Assembly: GCA_038030265.1 (NCBI GenBank)
Contig: CM075938.1
Location: 4,565,009 to 4,629,008 of the forward strand
Direction: 5' to 3'
Source of the DNA: Corythucha ciliata
Taxonomy: Eukaryota > Arthropoda > Insecta > Hemiptera > Tingidae
DNA: 64,000 nucleotides
Part shown: piece after piece, positions 30,658-39,956 of the stretch
Position numbering within the stretch: position 1 is the stretch's first letter
Layout: the number at the start of each line of letters is the position of its first letter
Translations under genes and position numbers: made by a program
Notes under the pieces: generated by a model
Databases searched by the model: none
What the model was told of the DNA's origin: nothing
What the model saw: the letters and a program-made list of their open reading frames with translations, nothing else

Positions 30658-31200
30658 TCATTCGATGGTGCGTGCATCGCTGGGTGGCTGAATCCGAATT
30701 TGAGCCTCGTACATGTCTTTGACCGACTTTTTGATTATTCCCCAAGACTGTCGCAAATCTGTGCAGCTCACGCGCTTCATAGTATCAAGCGAGTTCCTTG
30801 ACGAGGGAGGAAAAAGGTATGTCAACGATTACATTGTACACCAATAGCTCGGCTAGGAAATGGGTCGGTACTTTGTTGATCTCACCTAATGAGGATGAGC
30901 AAAATCGTAGTCACGTGTTTGCACTTGCCGCTGCCTGCCTTACACGTGCAACTGCTCGATCTAATTTTCCCACTGTCGATTTTTACGGAAACCTCATGAG
31001 GTGGGCTGTTCAGATTAGACGTTTTCAGGCCGAGGGCAAAAAAGTCGACATATTCGCTGTCTTCAGCAACTACTCCGTACTCTAGCATATGGTTATTGGT
31101 TAGCCTTAATGATGGCTGACCCTTCTATCATAGGCGTTCTGAAATCCCCTATGTAATCAATTATTTCGGGCAGCTCAACTATGTCCGATGCCTCATCCAT
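30658..31200 (-). pseudogene. SWIM zinc-finger protein, spliced, frame broken by a 7-bp duplication
   Basis: Minus strand. The sequence opens after a 3' splice site (TTTCAG then ATGGATGAGG, at 31200) with MDEASDIVELPEIIDYIG. It runs to a stop just after ANQ, then continues in another frame as MLEYGVVAEDSEYVDFFALG and on to the SWIM motif CTCKAGSGKCKHVTTILL (Cys-x-Cys, seven residues, Cys-x-His). A 5' splice site (ATTAG/GTGAG) ends this exon at 30886. The intron is 89 bp (30797-30885), and the next exon starts at 30796 in frame (RNSLDTMKRVSCTDLRQSWG) and stops at 30658. The break is a tandem 7-bp repeat, GGTTATT GGTTA, at 31091-31102. In arthropods this type of SWIM segment often precedes a YqaJ-type nuclease domain; none is seen here. 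Confidence 0.65.
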
Positions 31201-31289
31201 CTGAAATTGTAACGCATAATAATAAATAAATCAGAAAGCTACCCCGCTATCTAGCACTTAGGTGAACAATAGTGGATACTCTTAGGCAG

Positions 31290-31410
31290 CGTTCTCAAAC
31301 CCTGTGCTTACGGCTGTGGAGTCTATGCAACCTATCTAAAAATGTCTTTTTATTGAGAATACAATCATTAGTTCTGTTGCATAGACTCATAACGCAGTAG
31401 CCGTATCAAA
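31290..31410. repeat. Small imperfect foldback
   Basis: CTTACGGCTGTGGAGTCTATG near 31308 and CATAGACTCATAACGCAGTAG near 31381 are imperfect inverted copies around an A/T-rich centre. It may be a worn MITE related to the one at 31486 (shared GTCTATGCAACC segment). It also appears in copy 2 at about 48909-49030. Confidence 0.4.
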
Positions 31411-31485
31411 GGGGTCAACTAAGCACATTTCTGATGCTAATGGTTGGTCTAATATAATTTCACATGAAATTGTAATTAAAGTATA

Positions 31486-31624
31486 AAGGCCCGTTCACAA
31501 GCTCTATGTTTGCGTTGTGTAGAGTCTATGCAACCAAACAAATTTATTCCCTCGAAAAATGAAGCATTTTGATAGGTTGCATAGACACCACACAACGTAA
31601 ACATAGAGCTTGTGAACGGGCCTT
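31486..31624. mobile_element. Foldback MITE, 139 bp (MITE-1)
   Basis: The left arm AAGGCCCGTTCACAAGCTCT, extending about 50 bp to TCTATGCAACC, returns inverted at the right with three or four mismatches. The centre is about 40 bp. No coding capacity. A half copy (right arm only) lies at 32275-32360 and a short end fragment at about 48075-48107, so this family is repeated in the genome. The superfamily is not clear; no reliable target duplication was found. Confidence 0.75.
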
Positions 31625-31625
31625 A

Positions 31626-31757
31626 AAGCCGGCTCCCCACATGCGGTTTGCCAAATAACGAGCAAAATATTAATCAATTTCCTAGAAACCGACCAACTGA
31701 AAATTGAAAAATATTTTGCTCGTTATTTGGTAAATACCGCATGTGTGGAGCCGGCTT
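31626..31757. mobile_element. Foldback MITE, 132 bp (MITE-2)
   Basis: AAGCCGGCTCCCCACATGCGG and the following AAATAACGAGCAAAATATT are mirrored by the right half. It directly abuts MITE-1, with only a base or two between them. The centre of about 40 bp is not self-complementary. Confidence 0.75.
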
Positions 31758-32083
31758 AAGATTCACCATTTGGCGTGTTGATAGACTAATACTGTACTCT
31801 CTCAGAACGCAATTATTTCTTGGTACGGCACCCTCAGGTTCAATGAAACGCTTATTGAATCTAAAATACTTACATTTTAAGCGGCCAATACTGTATATTC
31901 CAGCGGGTTGTTGAACAAAAATTCAATAAAATGCACTAAAAAACTTTATTGTTTCTCAGCGATTCCTGTTATAAAATAATCATGAACCTCCCCATCAATG
32001 CTTTACATTGATAACACCAGATGTCAGGCACTTTGCTTTCAGAGGCCAATTACTAACAACGAGCACGGAAAGACGCTCCTCAC

Positions 32084-32145
32084 TGTTGCAATGCAAAATG
32101 AACTCACATGTTTCCAATAAAAATTATTAATTAGTGTGTTTCAAT
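32084..32145 (+). repeat. 5' LTR of Gypsy-2, first 62 bp
   Basis: Identical to bases 1-62 of the 3' LTR at 42134. It contains an AATAAA within CCAATAAAAATT, the likely polyadenylation signal. Broken at GTTTCAAT/CATACG by the inserted segment. Confidence 0.9.
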
Positions 32146-32274
32146 CATACGATGGGGAAGCGAGGTTCGATTTTTCAAAGGTAATTCGACTCATAACAAA
32201 TAAGAAGGTTAGAACCCACCTCACCCCCTTTCAATGTTTAGAAGAAGTAAGGAGGAGTCTAGTCTCCAACTTAC

Positions 32275-32360
32275 AGATTTACTCCCTCGAAAAATGAAGC
32301 ATTTTTATAGGTTGCATTGACACCACACAACACAAACATAGAGCTTGTGAACAGGGCCTT
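32275..32360. repeat. Half copy of MITE-1
   Basis: About 86 bp matching the centre and right arm of MITE-1 (CTCCCTCGAAAAATGAAGC through GAGCTTGTGAAC) with a few substitutions. The left arm is missing. Confidence 0.7.
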
Positions 32361-32540
32361 AGATATTTTTTGTGTTGGTTAAAGTGAATAGTCCCTCGCC
32401 TTTTTATTTATTTATTTTTTCGGAGATTATAAAAATGGCTCGTGAACTTGGTGCCCGGCGAAGTAAAGGCTCACAAAGAAGGGGAAGCCAGCTTTAAAAA
32501 AACCATGTTGATATTGTTCTACGATGATCGTTGTAGATTA

Positions 32541-32669
32541 CAGTCATCGCAGAAAAACTGTAGCGGCTGAATTGAATACGAATATGTCAAAGAAGAAAGG
32601 GCAGTCGTTTCTGAAACACCGAACACTGAATCCCACCAAAAACTTTAAAAAAACACACACAGTGTAGTG
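32541..32669 (+). pseudogene. Possible transposase-like helix-turn-helix remnant
   Basis: An open run of 42 residues beginning SHRRKTVAAELNTNMSKKKG and ending at TAG. The TVAAELN segment with basic flanks resembles the first DNA-binding helix-turn-helix of Tc1-like transposases, but the match is short and no catalytic part follows. This is a suggestion only. Confidence 0.2.
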
Positions 32670-32696
32670 AGCTCAACGGCCAGAAAATAAGTTTTC

Positions 32697-33002
32697 ATGG
32701 GTGATGGTGATCCTCACAGTTTCACAAGTGCTGTACCTACACCGTACCCTGTGTCTCGAGTTTGCTTGTCACCCGAAAGTCATCAATTTCGACTAATCCC
32801 GGAAGAAACCAAACCCGACATTCGTGTGCTTTTGACGGTGGTCTCTGGAGGGTGTAAATGTGTCGAACACGTCTGTTATGACTTCAAAAGCATAATTTAT
32901 TATAATCAACTCATAAATAAACGATTCAATTTGACTACACGAAGTGTTTTTACCGTGAGCTGCGCCGGAGTGAAAAGACATTTTGGTTATCTAGAATTCT
33001 AG
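32697..33002 (+). CDS. Unrecognised open frame, 101 residues
   Basis: Starts MGDGDPHSFTSAVP and ends HFGYLEF before a TAG. The composition is protein-like, with a balanced residue mix and two Cys in CKCVEHVC. There is no domain I know, no signal peptide and no membrane segment. It lies about 30 bp after the stop of the possible helix-turn-helix remnant, so it may be another piece of the same decayed transposon gene. No splice site was evident at either end. An identical copy lies in the second duplication unit. It could also be chance. Confidence 0.25.
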   Translation: MGDGDPHSFTSAVPTPYPVSRVCLSPESHQFRLIPEETKPDIRVLLTVVSGGCKCVEHVCYDFKSIIYYNQLINKRFNLTTRSVFTVSCAGVKRHFGYLEF

Positions 33003-34034
33003 AGAGAGGTGAGGAAAATAATGTTCATCTGAAGCCGGACGGATTCAAAAAATCAAGTAGCCCCTGTCGATTGCGAATCAGGTCTTCCCGACACTAATTA
33101 TTACGTAGAGAAACTTAAAAAATTTGTGAAAAACACTGAACTGCCTTAAAACGTGGGATTTGTATCAATAATGTCAAACTGTCCTAGGGGTTGATGTTAA
33201 GGTGATAAGGTTTATTATGAGTCGAAACTTCCCCGACGTATAGAGGAGGAATAACATGGAGGGAGTGTCTTCCAAAATCCCTGACCAAATCATAACTGAA
33301 GGAAAATGTATCTTTTCAAGTGAAGCTACCCTTCCGGGTAACATGTCAAAGACGGAAACCTCTCACTTGACATTATTTATCCATGTTTTAATTTGAACCG
33401 TCTCGCAGTGACTTTATTTTCACGTTTTCTCACTTTATTTCTTTTTTCGTAAACCCGGAAAAACGAAAATCTGTTCGGTGTGCCGAAGTAACAGTGCGTG
33501 TATTAAACATTCTTTTTAAAAGTGAGTATATTATCGTGCATAAATGAATGGCGTAGTCTATTGGTTTTCAGAAAATACATACCTCGAGTTCCTTGTTTTT
33601 TGTTATTCTTTCTATTTCTAGTTTCTAGTTGATTTCATAAATAAACCAAACTTGACAGCCGGCCGGCGCGCGCCGGGAGAGCATATTCCACGTAACAGAA
33701 CTAGAATTGTGGTTGTTTCATAGGCTTGCCCACCGACAAAATCAGTAGATATGCAGTGAAATAAATGAAGTAGGTAACGAATCGATAAACTGTAATTATT
33801 TCTGTTCTGTTTCTTCCCAATTAGATGACCTTCAGCAGCAGTCAACATGGGGTACTGATCAACTTTCGGCTGTTATGATATGTGATCGGCTTGCCTTCAA
33901 TGTACACAAACCCTTGCGTGCGCGCTTGTGAAGAAATATTAACTTCATCGAAGGTCTGTCTGTACTACCCCTGGTCACTGACAGATAACAGACGTTTTGG
34001 AATCTTAATCTAAACAACGCTACAACGTTGTATC

Positions 34035-34101
34035 ATGGCTCGAGTAATGCAACTTGTGCGTAAGGCCAGACCCAACGATCCGGCGCCGACTGGGAATGTT
34101 G
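34035..34101 (+). CDS. Candidate first exon (22 codons), unrecognised
   Basis: ATG at 34035 opens MARVMQLVRKARPNDPAPTG and meets a good 5' splice site (GTTG/GTGAGG) at 34101. The codon usage and the splice consensus make it look like a real start exon, but I could not find a matching downstream exon, and no family is recognised. The preceding 100 bp show no clear TATA box. Confidence 0.2.
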
Positions 34102-35340
34102 GTGAGGCGGGGTTGCTTCGCCCCATCATACCATTCGAATTTATTAAAATATAGTATAGCTTCTAATTGATACAATTTTCTTCATAATATTTTTGGAGTC
34201 GTATATGCCCAACACTTTTCTCAGTTCATTTTCGGAGCGACCTCTCTCAGAAGCCAAGTCAGAACTTGGAGCCGTACGTAAGGACGTGTTAAGGGGCACG
34301 TGCCCCGACATCAACCAGACAGTCGCAGCGCTTTGTTAAGTTATAGGGTGGGGGGAGCTATTATCTCACTATGTCAATTAGCAGCTGAGAAACAGAGTGA
34401 TGGGTCTCTAATGAGCGAACCCTCAGAAAATTCGATTTTTATGGATCCAAACCCACGAAATTGGTTGCTGTAAGTGACAGATCCGCTGAATTGCTGGAAG
34501 AGTCATGGCAGCGAAATTGGTTATTTTAATCAGCAGGCCCCGCAAAATTACTTTTAAGGTGGGTCAAAAGCACGAAATAATACAGCATTCACTGCACGTG
34601 CAATGCTAGGGTGAAAAATTGAGTCCGAGCTGACTTCATACTGTGATACACAAACTCTTTTGAGTGAGCTGCCCCTACGTAATCAGATTTTTAATTAGAC
34701 AAACCTGGGATTTTTTTCTCAGAAAGTCAACCCTGCGAAATTGAGAGGGGTGGGTCAAAAGTACGAAATGATACAGCATTCGCGGTCTTGAGGGGACGAG
34801 CTTGCGAAATTCTGTGTTGAAGGAGGAGGAGGGAAAGTTGCAGGCTCTGCAATGCAGAGCATGGAATGGAAAGATCTGTACCAAGTACCTGGAACTTGTT
34901 CTTTGGCGTTGTGGCTTATTGGTTGTCAAAAGTTCTGCCTCTCGAAATTTCGTGTGCAAACTGTGATTCCATGTCCCCCCCCCCTCCAATAGCAAGCCAT
35001 ACACGAACGGATTTTTTTGACAGGCCAGAACCGCAGGACGGGCTCGGCCTGCGGGTTTCTGTCTTGCACGTGAGTGGAGAAAGACAAGCCAGAACCGCAG
35101 ATTTAGACCGTGGGTTTTCCCAACAGACCAAATCTGCGGGTTTTTAGCCTTTCGTTGCCCACTCACGTCCTCGCCTTCGGGAAAACTTACCAACGGTTCA
35201 AATGCGTTCGTGTATGGTGAAACGCACAGATTTTGGGGAAAAAAAAAATCCGCAGGTTGAACTGTTGAGCATGTGTCACAGATCAAAAGCAAAAGCGACA
35301 GATTTCGCATTTTTCTAAGGAAAGAGGTCAGCCATATGCG

Positions 35341-35595
35341 TCTTGATGGGTCCACGGGCATGACTCGGTGGTGTATGGAATCAATATTCCCTTCGCAAAC
35401 CAGCGGGCCTGGGTTCAAATCCTGCAATTGCCCATTTGTCATAAGGCTGCAGCGAGCTGCGACACGGCTTCGTGTGTGCGTTCACGGCGGTCGGGCGCTT
35501 ATGACAAACTTCACACCGATCGAAACGCCCGCGCAGTACGAGTGTGAAGTGCACAGCTAGAACAGGCTATAACCAAGGAATAAATCAAAAAATAT
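35341..35595 (+). mobile_element. tRNA-derived SINE
   Basis: A polymerase III B box, GGTTCAAATCC at 35412-35422, matches the consensus perfectly. An imperfect A box, TGACTCGGTGG at 35361-35371, lies about 41 bp before it. The tRNA-like head is followed by about 130 bp of unrelated body with GC-rich segments (GCGGTCGGGCGC) and ends in an A/T-rich tail (AATAAATCAAAAAAT). No target duplication was resolved. It would be copied by the machinery of a partner LINE, which is not identified. Confidence 0.6.
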
Positions 35596-35858
35596 TTGTC
35601 GATCCTTAACGATTAATTTGGTGCGATACCACGGTTTCAGCATCATCAGTCGTTGTCGTCAGCTCCCAGCTTTTACTCAATCTTATGCTTTTTATTAATT
35701 TTAGTTTTTCCGTTTCCATAAACAAACAAACCCTCGGACACAAACCGAACGTTAGTGGCCCACTGGCCCTCGACAGGCCAATCCTTTGGATTTCAAACCC
35801 CCCGGGTCTATAGTTCCGAGATCCGTCGGTCTCAACTGCAAGTGTATGTCGATAAACA

Positions 35859-36149
35859 GGCCAGGGGCCTTAGGGCCGTATTCAGAAACCAACCTTAACC
35901 TTTACATCTCCTTTAAAGCACTTCAAAACAGATGACATATTTTTATAAACCGTCACATTTTTCAACTCCTTTAGTTAAGGCTTTGTAAAGGAGGGTTTCT
36001 GAATACGGCCCTCATTCACTAACTTCTTTCAACATTGCTTTTTTCAAAAATCATATGTTTCCGTTCAGTATTCTTAATTTTATGAATGAGATTTTAATGT
36101 TTCTACCAAAGCAATGTTTCAATCTCGTTAGAGAATAAGGCCCCTGGCC
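35859..36149. mobile_element. Outer foldback MITE interrupted by an inner MITE (MITE-3)
   Basis: The termini GGCCAGGGGCCTTA (35859) and TAAGGCCCCTGGCC (36136) are perfect inverted copies. If the inner element is ignored, the left arm continues TTCACTAACTTCTTTCAAC, which pairs with the right arm around 36098-36136. The arm is therefore about 38 bp long and was split by the inner insertion. Confidence 0.65.
35872..36012. mobile_element. Inner foldback MITE, 141 bp (MITE-4)
   Basis: AGGGCCGTATTCAGAAACC at the left is mirrored by GGTTTCTGAATACGGCCCT at the right. Further inside, CTTTACATCTCCTTTAAAG pairs with CTTTGTAAAGGAGG. It lies within the left arm of MITE-3. Junctions share TTA or TA at most. 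Confidence 0.75.
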
Positions 36150-36251
36150 TTCGGGTTTGGAAAACTGATGGTCAAAACCGAAGTTTTTTCTTCTTCTCTA
36201 ACACACAGACCAGGCCCGCGGGTTTCCCAAAAAAATCCGTTCGTGTATGGC

Positions 36252-38910
36252 CACCTAATTCGATTATGTACTTAAGATAAAAATAATAAAATCGTTACAC
36301 CTCCTGTTGCAAAGTGCTGTCCTCTGCATACTGGACTATCTTGAGAGGCCAAGATTGGCAAAATTTGGTTCTCTTGTTGGTTGGAGCACCAATAATCCAT
36401 AAAATCGAGTACTTCAGAAAACCTAAAGAAGCGGAATTGAATTCGCACGCACATCAGTAATGTGTGTGCGTTCTGAGTCTTTGCCCACCCATCAGAAAAC
36501 GCCCATGGGTGCAGCGACATCTGCGTGCATCGAACTCAAACCCCTGGGTCATCAAGTGAGCGGTCACAGTCCCCCCCCCCACCTCACCACGTAAAAACAG
36601 TTTTTGTATCCTGCTTTCTCTCGCTCTGTGATCTGTAGTTTTTAATTCGTGTCCCTCGCCCAGAATGTAGCGTGAAGCTAATCATTTGCGCCTGGATTAT
36701 GTCCCTTATTTCTCCCATAAAGCAGTGTAATAATATTAAGCAGCTGAAGTGTCCGTCTCTTGGCTCAATACTTTTTAGTTTCAGGCTATAGTACGTTTTC
36801 AAGTATGCATCGTAGGGGTTTTTGGGTAAACGTAGCAATTTCTGGCCGTATTATTGTTAGTTTATGATGTACAATGCTGCAATGTGCTCGTACCACTGTG
36901 ATTTAATTGCCAGTTATTGGATCCAACGAAACTGACGATCCATTCAGGAAACCGTTAATTTAGAATCAAACTATAGAGTCTTGACCCTGGAAACTTAATG
37001 TTTAACTTAATACCGGGCACGCCCCGACTCGTGAATTGACAATTCAGGCATTCAAACTGAGTAATTAGCCTACCTAAAATAAATATCTTGAAAAGTCACA
37101 ATTTGTCGACGAAACCTCCACAGAAACGGTGACACTTAGTCGAAAGATTGATAATATCGCGCTACACGCTGACTATTAATGCAGAAAACTGGAATTTAGC
37201 CCCCGAGAACCAGACTCTTTCATTTCTCGACGCCCCGAAAACGGTCCAACTCACCATCTTGGACAATTTTGTGGCACAAAATGACCACTCATCCTGGGAA
37301 ATGTTGATTTGTTATGTCAGGATGGTCATATCGTCCGGTTAAATACTCTAAAGCTTGAGGACTGATGATAATTCCATCAAGTCGATCCCGAGGCCTGAAC
37401 GAGCCAGTCAGTTTTGCCGCCCATACGCTCAAACTTTCCGTAGGGAAAGACTGGATTCGAGCTTTCCGTAGCGAAAGACTGGCCGTGTAGCCGGGCCTTT
37501 ACCTTTATACTAGAGTATCAAACCGGAATTGTAACATGCGGATCCCAAAAGCTCCAATAGAGCAATGTGGGCTCGGGAGACGTCGGGAATTCGTCCCGTG
37601 CTTTCATGTCTACTGAATCCGCTTGTGGTCTGAGTTGGTGATCCATAAATCGTCTGCAGCAGTCAAACACGAAAAGCAATTCAATTCCCTACAGTAAACC
37701 AATCAGTTTTCTTTAAAATTGGTTCTCATACCCACCGGCTTAGTTGAAAACAGATCGTCGTCGAATATGCCCTGACTACACTGGCATTAGAGGCGAGATG
37801 AGATGACAAAACGTCTGGGTATTGAGATTCATACCTTTATGAATAGACCGTGAAAAATGACTAATCTCACGTTCATTGGATATTTGTTCAATGCAAATAA
37901 AAAATATACAGGAAGACGATTACTATTACTATGTCACGAACCACGTAGGCTCATTAAAAACGAAGTACCAAGGGACTTTACGAGCACAGAGTGTTAAAAT
38001 TACCGTCAAAAATATTTCAATAATTTGATATTCAAATTTCTTCCCAGACAAAAACGAAACATAAGTTATATTTCAATAAAACAGAAAATAAGAAAACTTA
38101 TCAATTTTGTTTACTACCTTTGTTTACATTGTGCTGGAAACTAGGGAAGTTCTGTGGCTGTTACACTGAAAGCAACCTCTCTCGACAGCTGTAATCTTGG
38201 GGTCGTCCCCTTGAACCCCTCTTTCCATCAAGGACCCTCCATGTTATTACTCCTCTATGGTTTCAATAGACGATTTCCGTGGAAAAAGCGAAGGTTTAGA
38301 ACTGCAGGTTATGGGTTTATTTCTAGTTGTCTGGAGCCTCTTTAACAGTATTTTTTTTTTACATTACTAGCATTACTACGAGTGTATTTCGGTTTCAAAT
38401 ACTACATGATTTTTGAGTTTTTCGTTTATTTCGAGTCTGCAATTACACTTCCTTCACGTGCTTCTTATCTAAAGTCAGAAAAATGCGACACTATTGCTGC
38501 TTCAGTGACTGTAAGAGTTCTTCCATTCCGGGTCGACCTGGTTTTGACCCAGCTACTAAATTTATCCCTTTCCCTCAACCTTACCGGCACTTGACTGAAA
38601 ACGTCCCAAATTGAGGAAAAAGGGAAGAGAATGTACATGTGAAGGAGTGTGATAAATGCGCAACTATGATGGGACTTCATGCTAAGGTGCCCCCTGAACG
38701 ACGAGTTTTCATCGATACGTTTCGTGAGACGGAGGCTGAAGAATAAAATCAGAATTGAATAACTGCAAATGTGGTTTTAGTTTGACGGGAATGAGAGAAA
38801 AATAAATTCACTTTACACACCACAAGACAAGAGTAACCCATAACCTGGCCTAAGCGGGTTGCAAAACTGTTGAAGTAGGACTGGAGAGCGCATGCGCGGA
38901 AATCGTCTAT
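36252..38910. other. 2.7-kb rest of the insertion, no gene recognised
   Basis: A+T-rich sequence without repeats I could identify, apart from two tandem hairpins at 37434-37482. Open frames of 60-84 residues on both strands have no domains. A 35-residue stretch near 38640-38745 reading VKECDKCATMMGLHAKVPPE has protein-like composition and a CxxC pair, but no flanking exon was found. Confidence 0.4.
37434..37482 (+). repeat. Two tandem hairpins with a shared core
   Basis: CTTTCCGTAGGGAAAGACTGG and, 28 bp on, CTTTCCGTAGCGAAAGACTGG. Each folds on its own, with CTTTC pairing with GAAAG around a 5-6-base loop. Copy 2 has the same pair at 55055-55103. No function is known to me. Confidence 0.45.
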
Positions 38911-38948
38911 TGCGTGTCTAATTGACAGCATTATAACGAGATACTACA
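38911..38948 (+). repeat. 5' LTR of Gypsy-2, last 38 bp
   Basis: TGCGTGTCTAATTGACAGC to ATACTACA equals bases 63-100 of the 3' LTR, with one change (TAATTG against TAACTG). The internal region of Gypsy-2 starts right after it with TTGGCGCGG, where the primer binding site should lie; I could not assign the tRNA. Confidence 0.88.
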
Positions 38949-39055
38949 TTGGCGCGGTCGTCGTTACGCAGTTCATTGTCGGAGGCCGGTGGTCAAACTG
39001 GTCGGGCAGTGAACAGTACGAAATACCTACGATTGTAAAAGAAAAAAAGTACTAA

Positions 39056-39720
39056 ATGGAGTTTTCTGTAAGACCAGCTCTATTCGATCCACATGCGGAC
39101 GGGAATACTGCTACACGGTGGGAAAATTGGGTGAGCGATTTCGAAATTTTTTTGATAGCCGCTGATGTGACGGTTGACATTAGAAAAAGGGCGCTACTTT
39201 TAAATTGTGCGGGACAGGAAGTAGTGGAAATTTTTCGAAGTTTATCTGATGTTGGACCATCGTATGATGATGCTAAAAAAGCTTTGTCCTATTATTTCGT
39301 GCCTCAAAGAAATATATTATTTGAGATTTATAAGTTTCGGAGTACTATACAAGAGCCTTCTGAGACCATTCAACATTATTCTGTGAGATTAAGACGTATG
39401 GCTGTTACGTGTGATTTCCATGACCCAGTTGGAAATTAAAATTCAGTTGTTGATGGGGACTACTTCGGAATATCTGAGAAAAGAAATGTTGAAGAAATAC
39501 ATGACACTAATCTCAATCTCATATCACATATTTCAACACAAACAAATTATCAGTGTTAGAGGCGTCGGACACTGTAAATAAATTGGACAAGAAGTTCAAT
39601 TTTAGAATATGTTTCGCGTGTGATGGTGAGTGGCCGCACAAGCAAGGACAATGCCCAGCAAAAGGAAAATATTGTTCTAAATGCGGAAAAAAATCATCTT
39701 CCTGATGATTCGAAATTTTG
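39056..39720 (+). pseudogene. Gypsy-2 gag (capsid-like plus zinc knuckles), frameshifted
   Basis: ATG at 39056 lies 107 bp after the LTR. The first 127 residues, such as RWENWVSDFEIFLIAADV and EPSETIQHYSVRLRRMA, fit a Ty3/Gypsy capsid of the retrotransposon gag type. The frame stops at 39439, and similar sequence (QLLMGTTSEYLRKEML) continues in another frame, so a 1-base shift is likely there. Two zinc knuckles follow at about 39610-39690: one starting CFACDGEWPHK and one reading CSKCGKK, where the second breaks off in stop codons. The protein would package element RNA. Confidence 0.8.
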
Positions 39721-39956
39721 TCAGTTTCCACCTGCCAGACAACTCGTTGATTCGGACCGTAATGGTGAGAGCACTTCGCGAGAAACGTTTAAAAATTCCA
39801 AGCAAAAACCTCGAAAATTTTACAATGCCTCTCGTGAAGACGGGACTGATTCCGATTCATCTGGACCACCCAAGTCTGAGGCATCACTACATCTAGTAAA
39901 TTTGGTAAATAGATGTCCCAACCGTTTGTATCAAGTTGGAAAACCAGCGAGTCAAG

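Larger units (their letters stand above)
34996..36251. mobile_element. 1.26-kb element with about 25-bp terminal inverted repeats, composite
   Basis: GCCATACACGAACGGATTTT at 34996 returns inverted at 36251 (GGATTTTTTTG also matches). Subterminal parts on both sides share short motifs of the type AACCCGCGGGCCTGG and AACCGCAG in a loose repeat pattern. There is no transposase. The interior contains a tRNA-type SINE (35341-35595) and two nested foldback MITEs (35859-36149). I found no convincing target duplication. The phrase CATACACGAACGGA also appears in worn form near 35210, inside the element. Confidence 0.6.
32146..38910. mobile_element. 6,765-bp insertion of unknown type inside the Gypsy-2 5' LTR
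   Basis: Defined by the restored LTR on both sides. Its ends (CATACGATGGGG at the left, GGAAATCGTCTAT at the right) are not clear inverted repeats, and at most an AT is shared at the junctions, so there is no normal target duplication. The palindrome GCGCATGCGC lies about 13 bp before the right end. No duplication, a 5' TC if the break is placed one base earlier, and a palindrome near the 3' end would fit a rolling-circle (Helitron-like) element, but the expected CTRR end is absent. Inside are a half MITE, unrecognised frames, a TIR element with a SINE and nested MITEs, and about 2.6 kb of sequence with nothing recognised (36,252-38,910). Confidence 0.55.

Noticed and set aside
34675..35442. 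255-residue minus-strand open frame
   Set aside because: It crosses the end of the composite TIR element and the SINE B box, so it is a frame across unrelated repeats. In copy 2 a 1-bp C-run change splits it, which a real gene would be unlikely to tolerate.
37361..37430. Hammerhead-like ribozyme around CTGATGA at about 37365
   Set aside because: The CTGATGA box is present, but there is no properly placed GAAA box or matching stems II and III.
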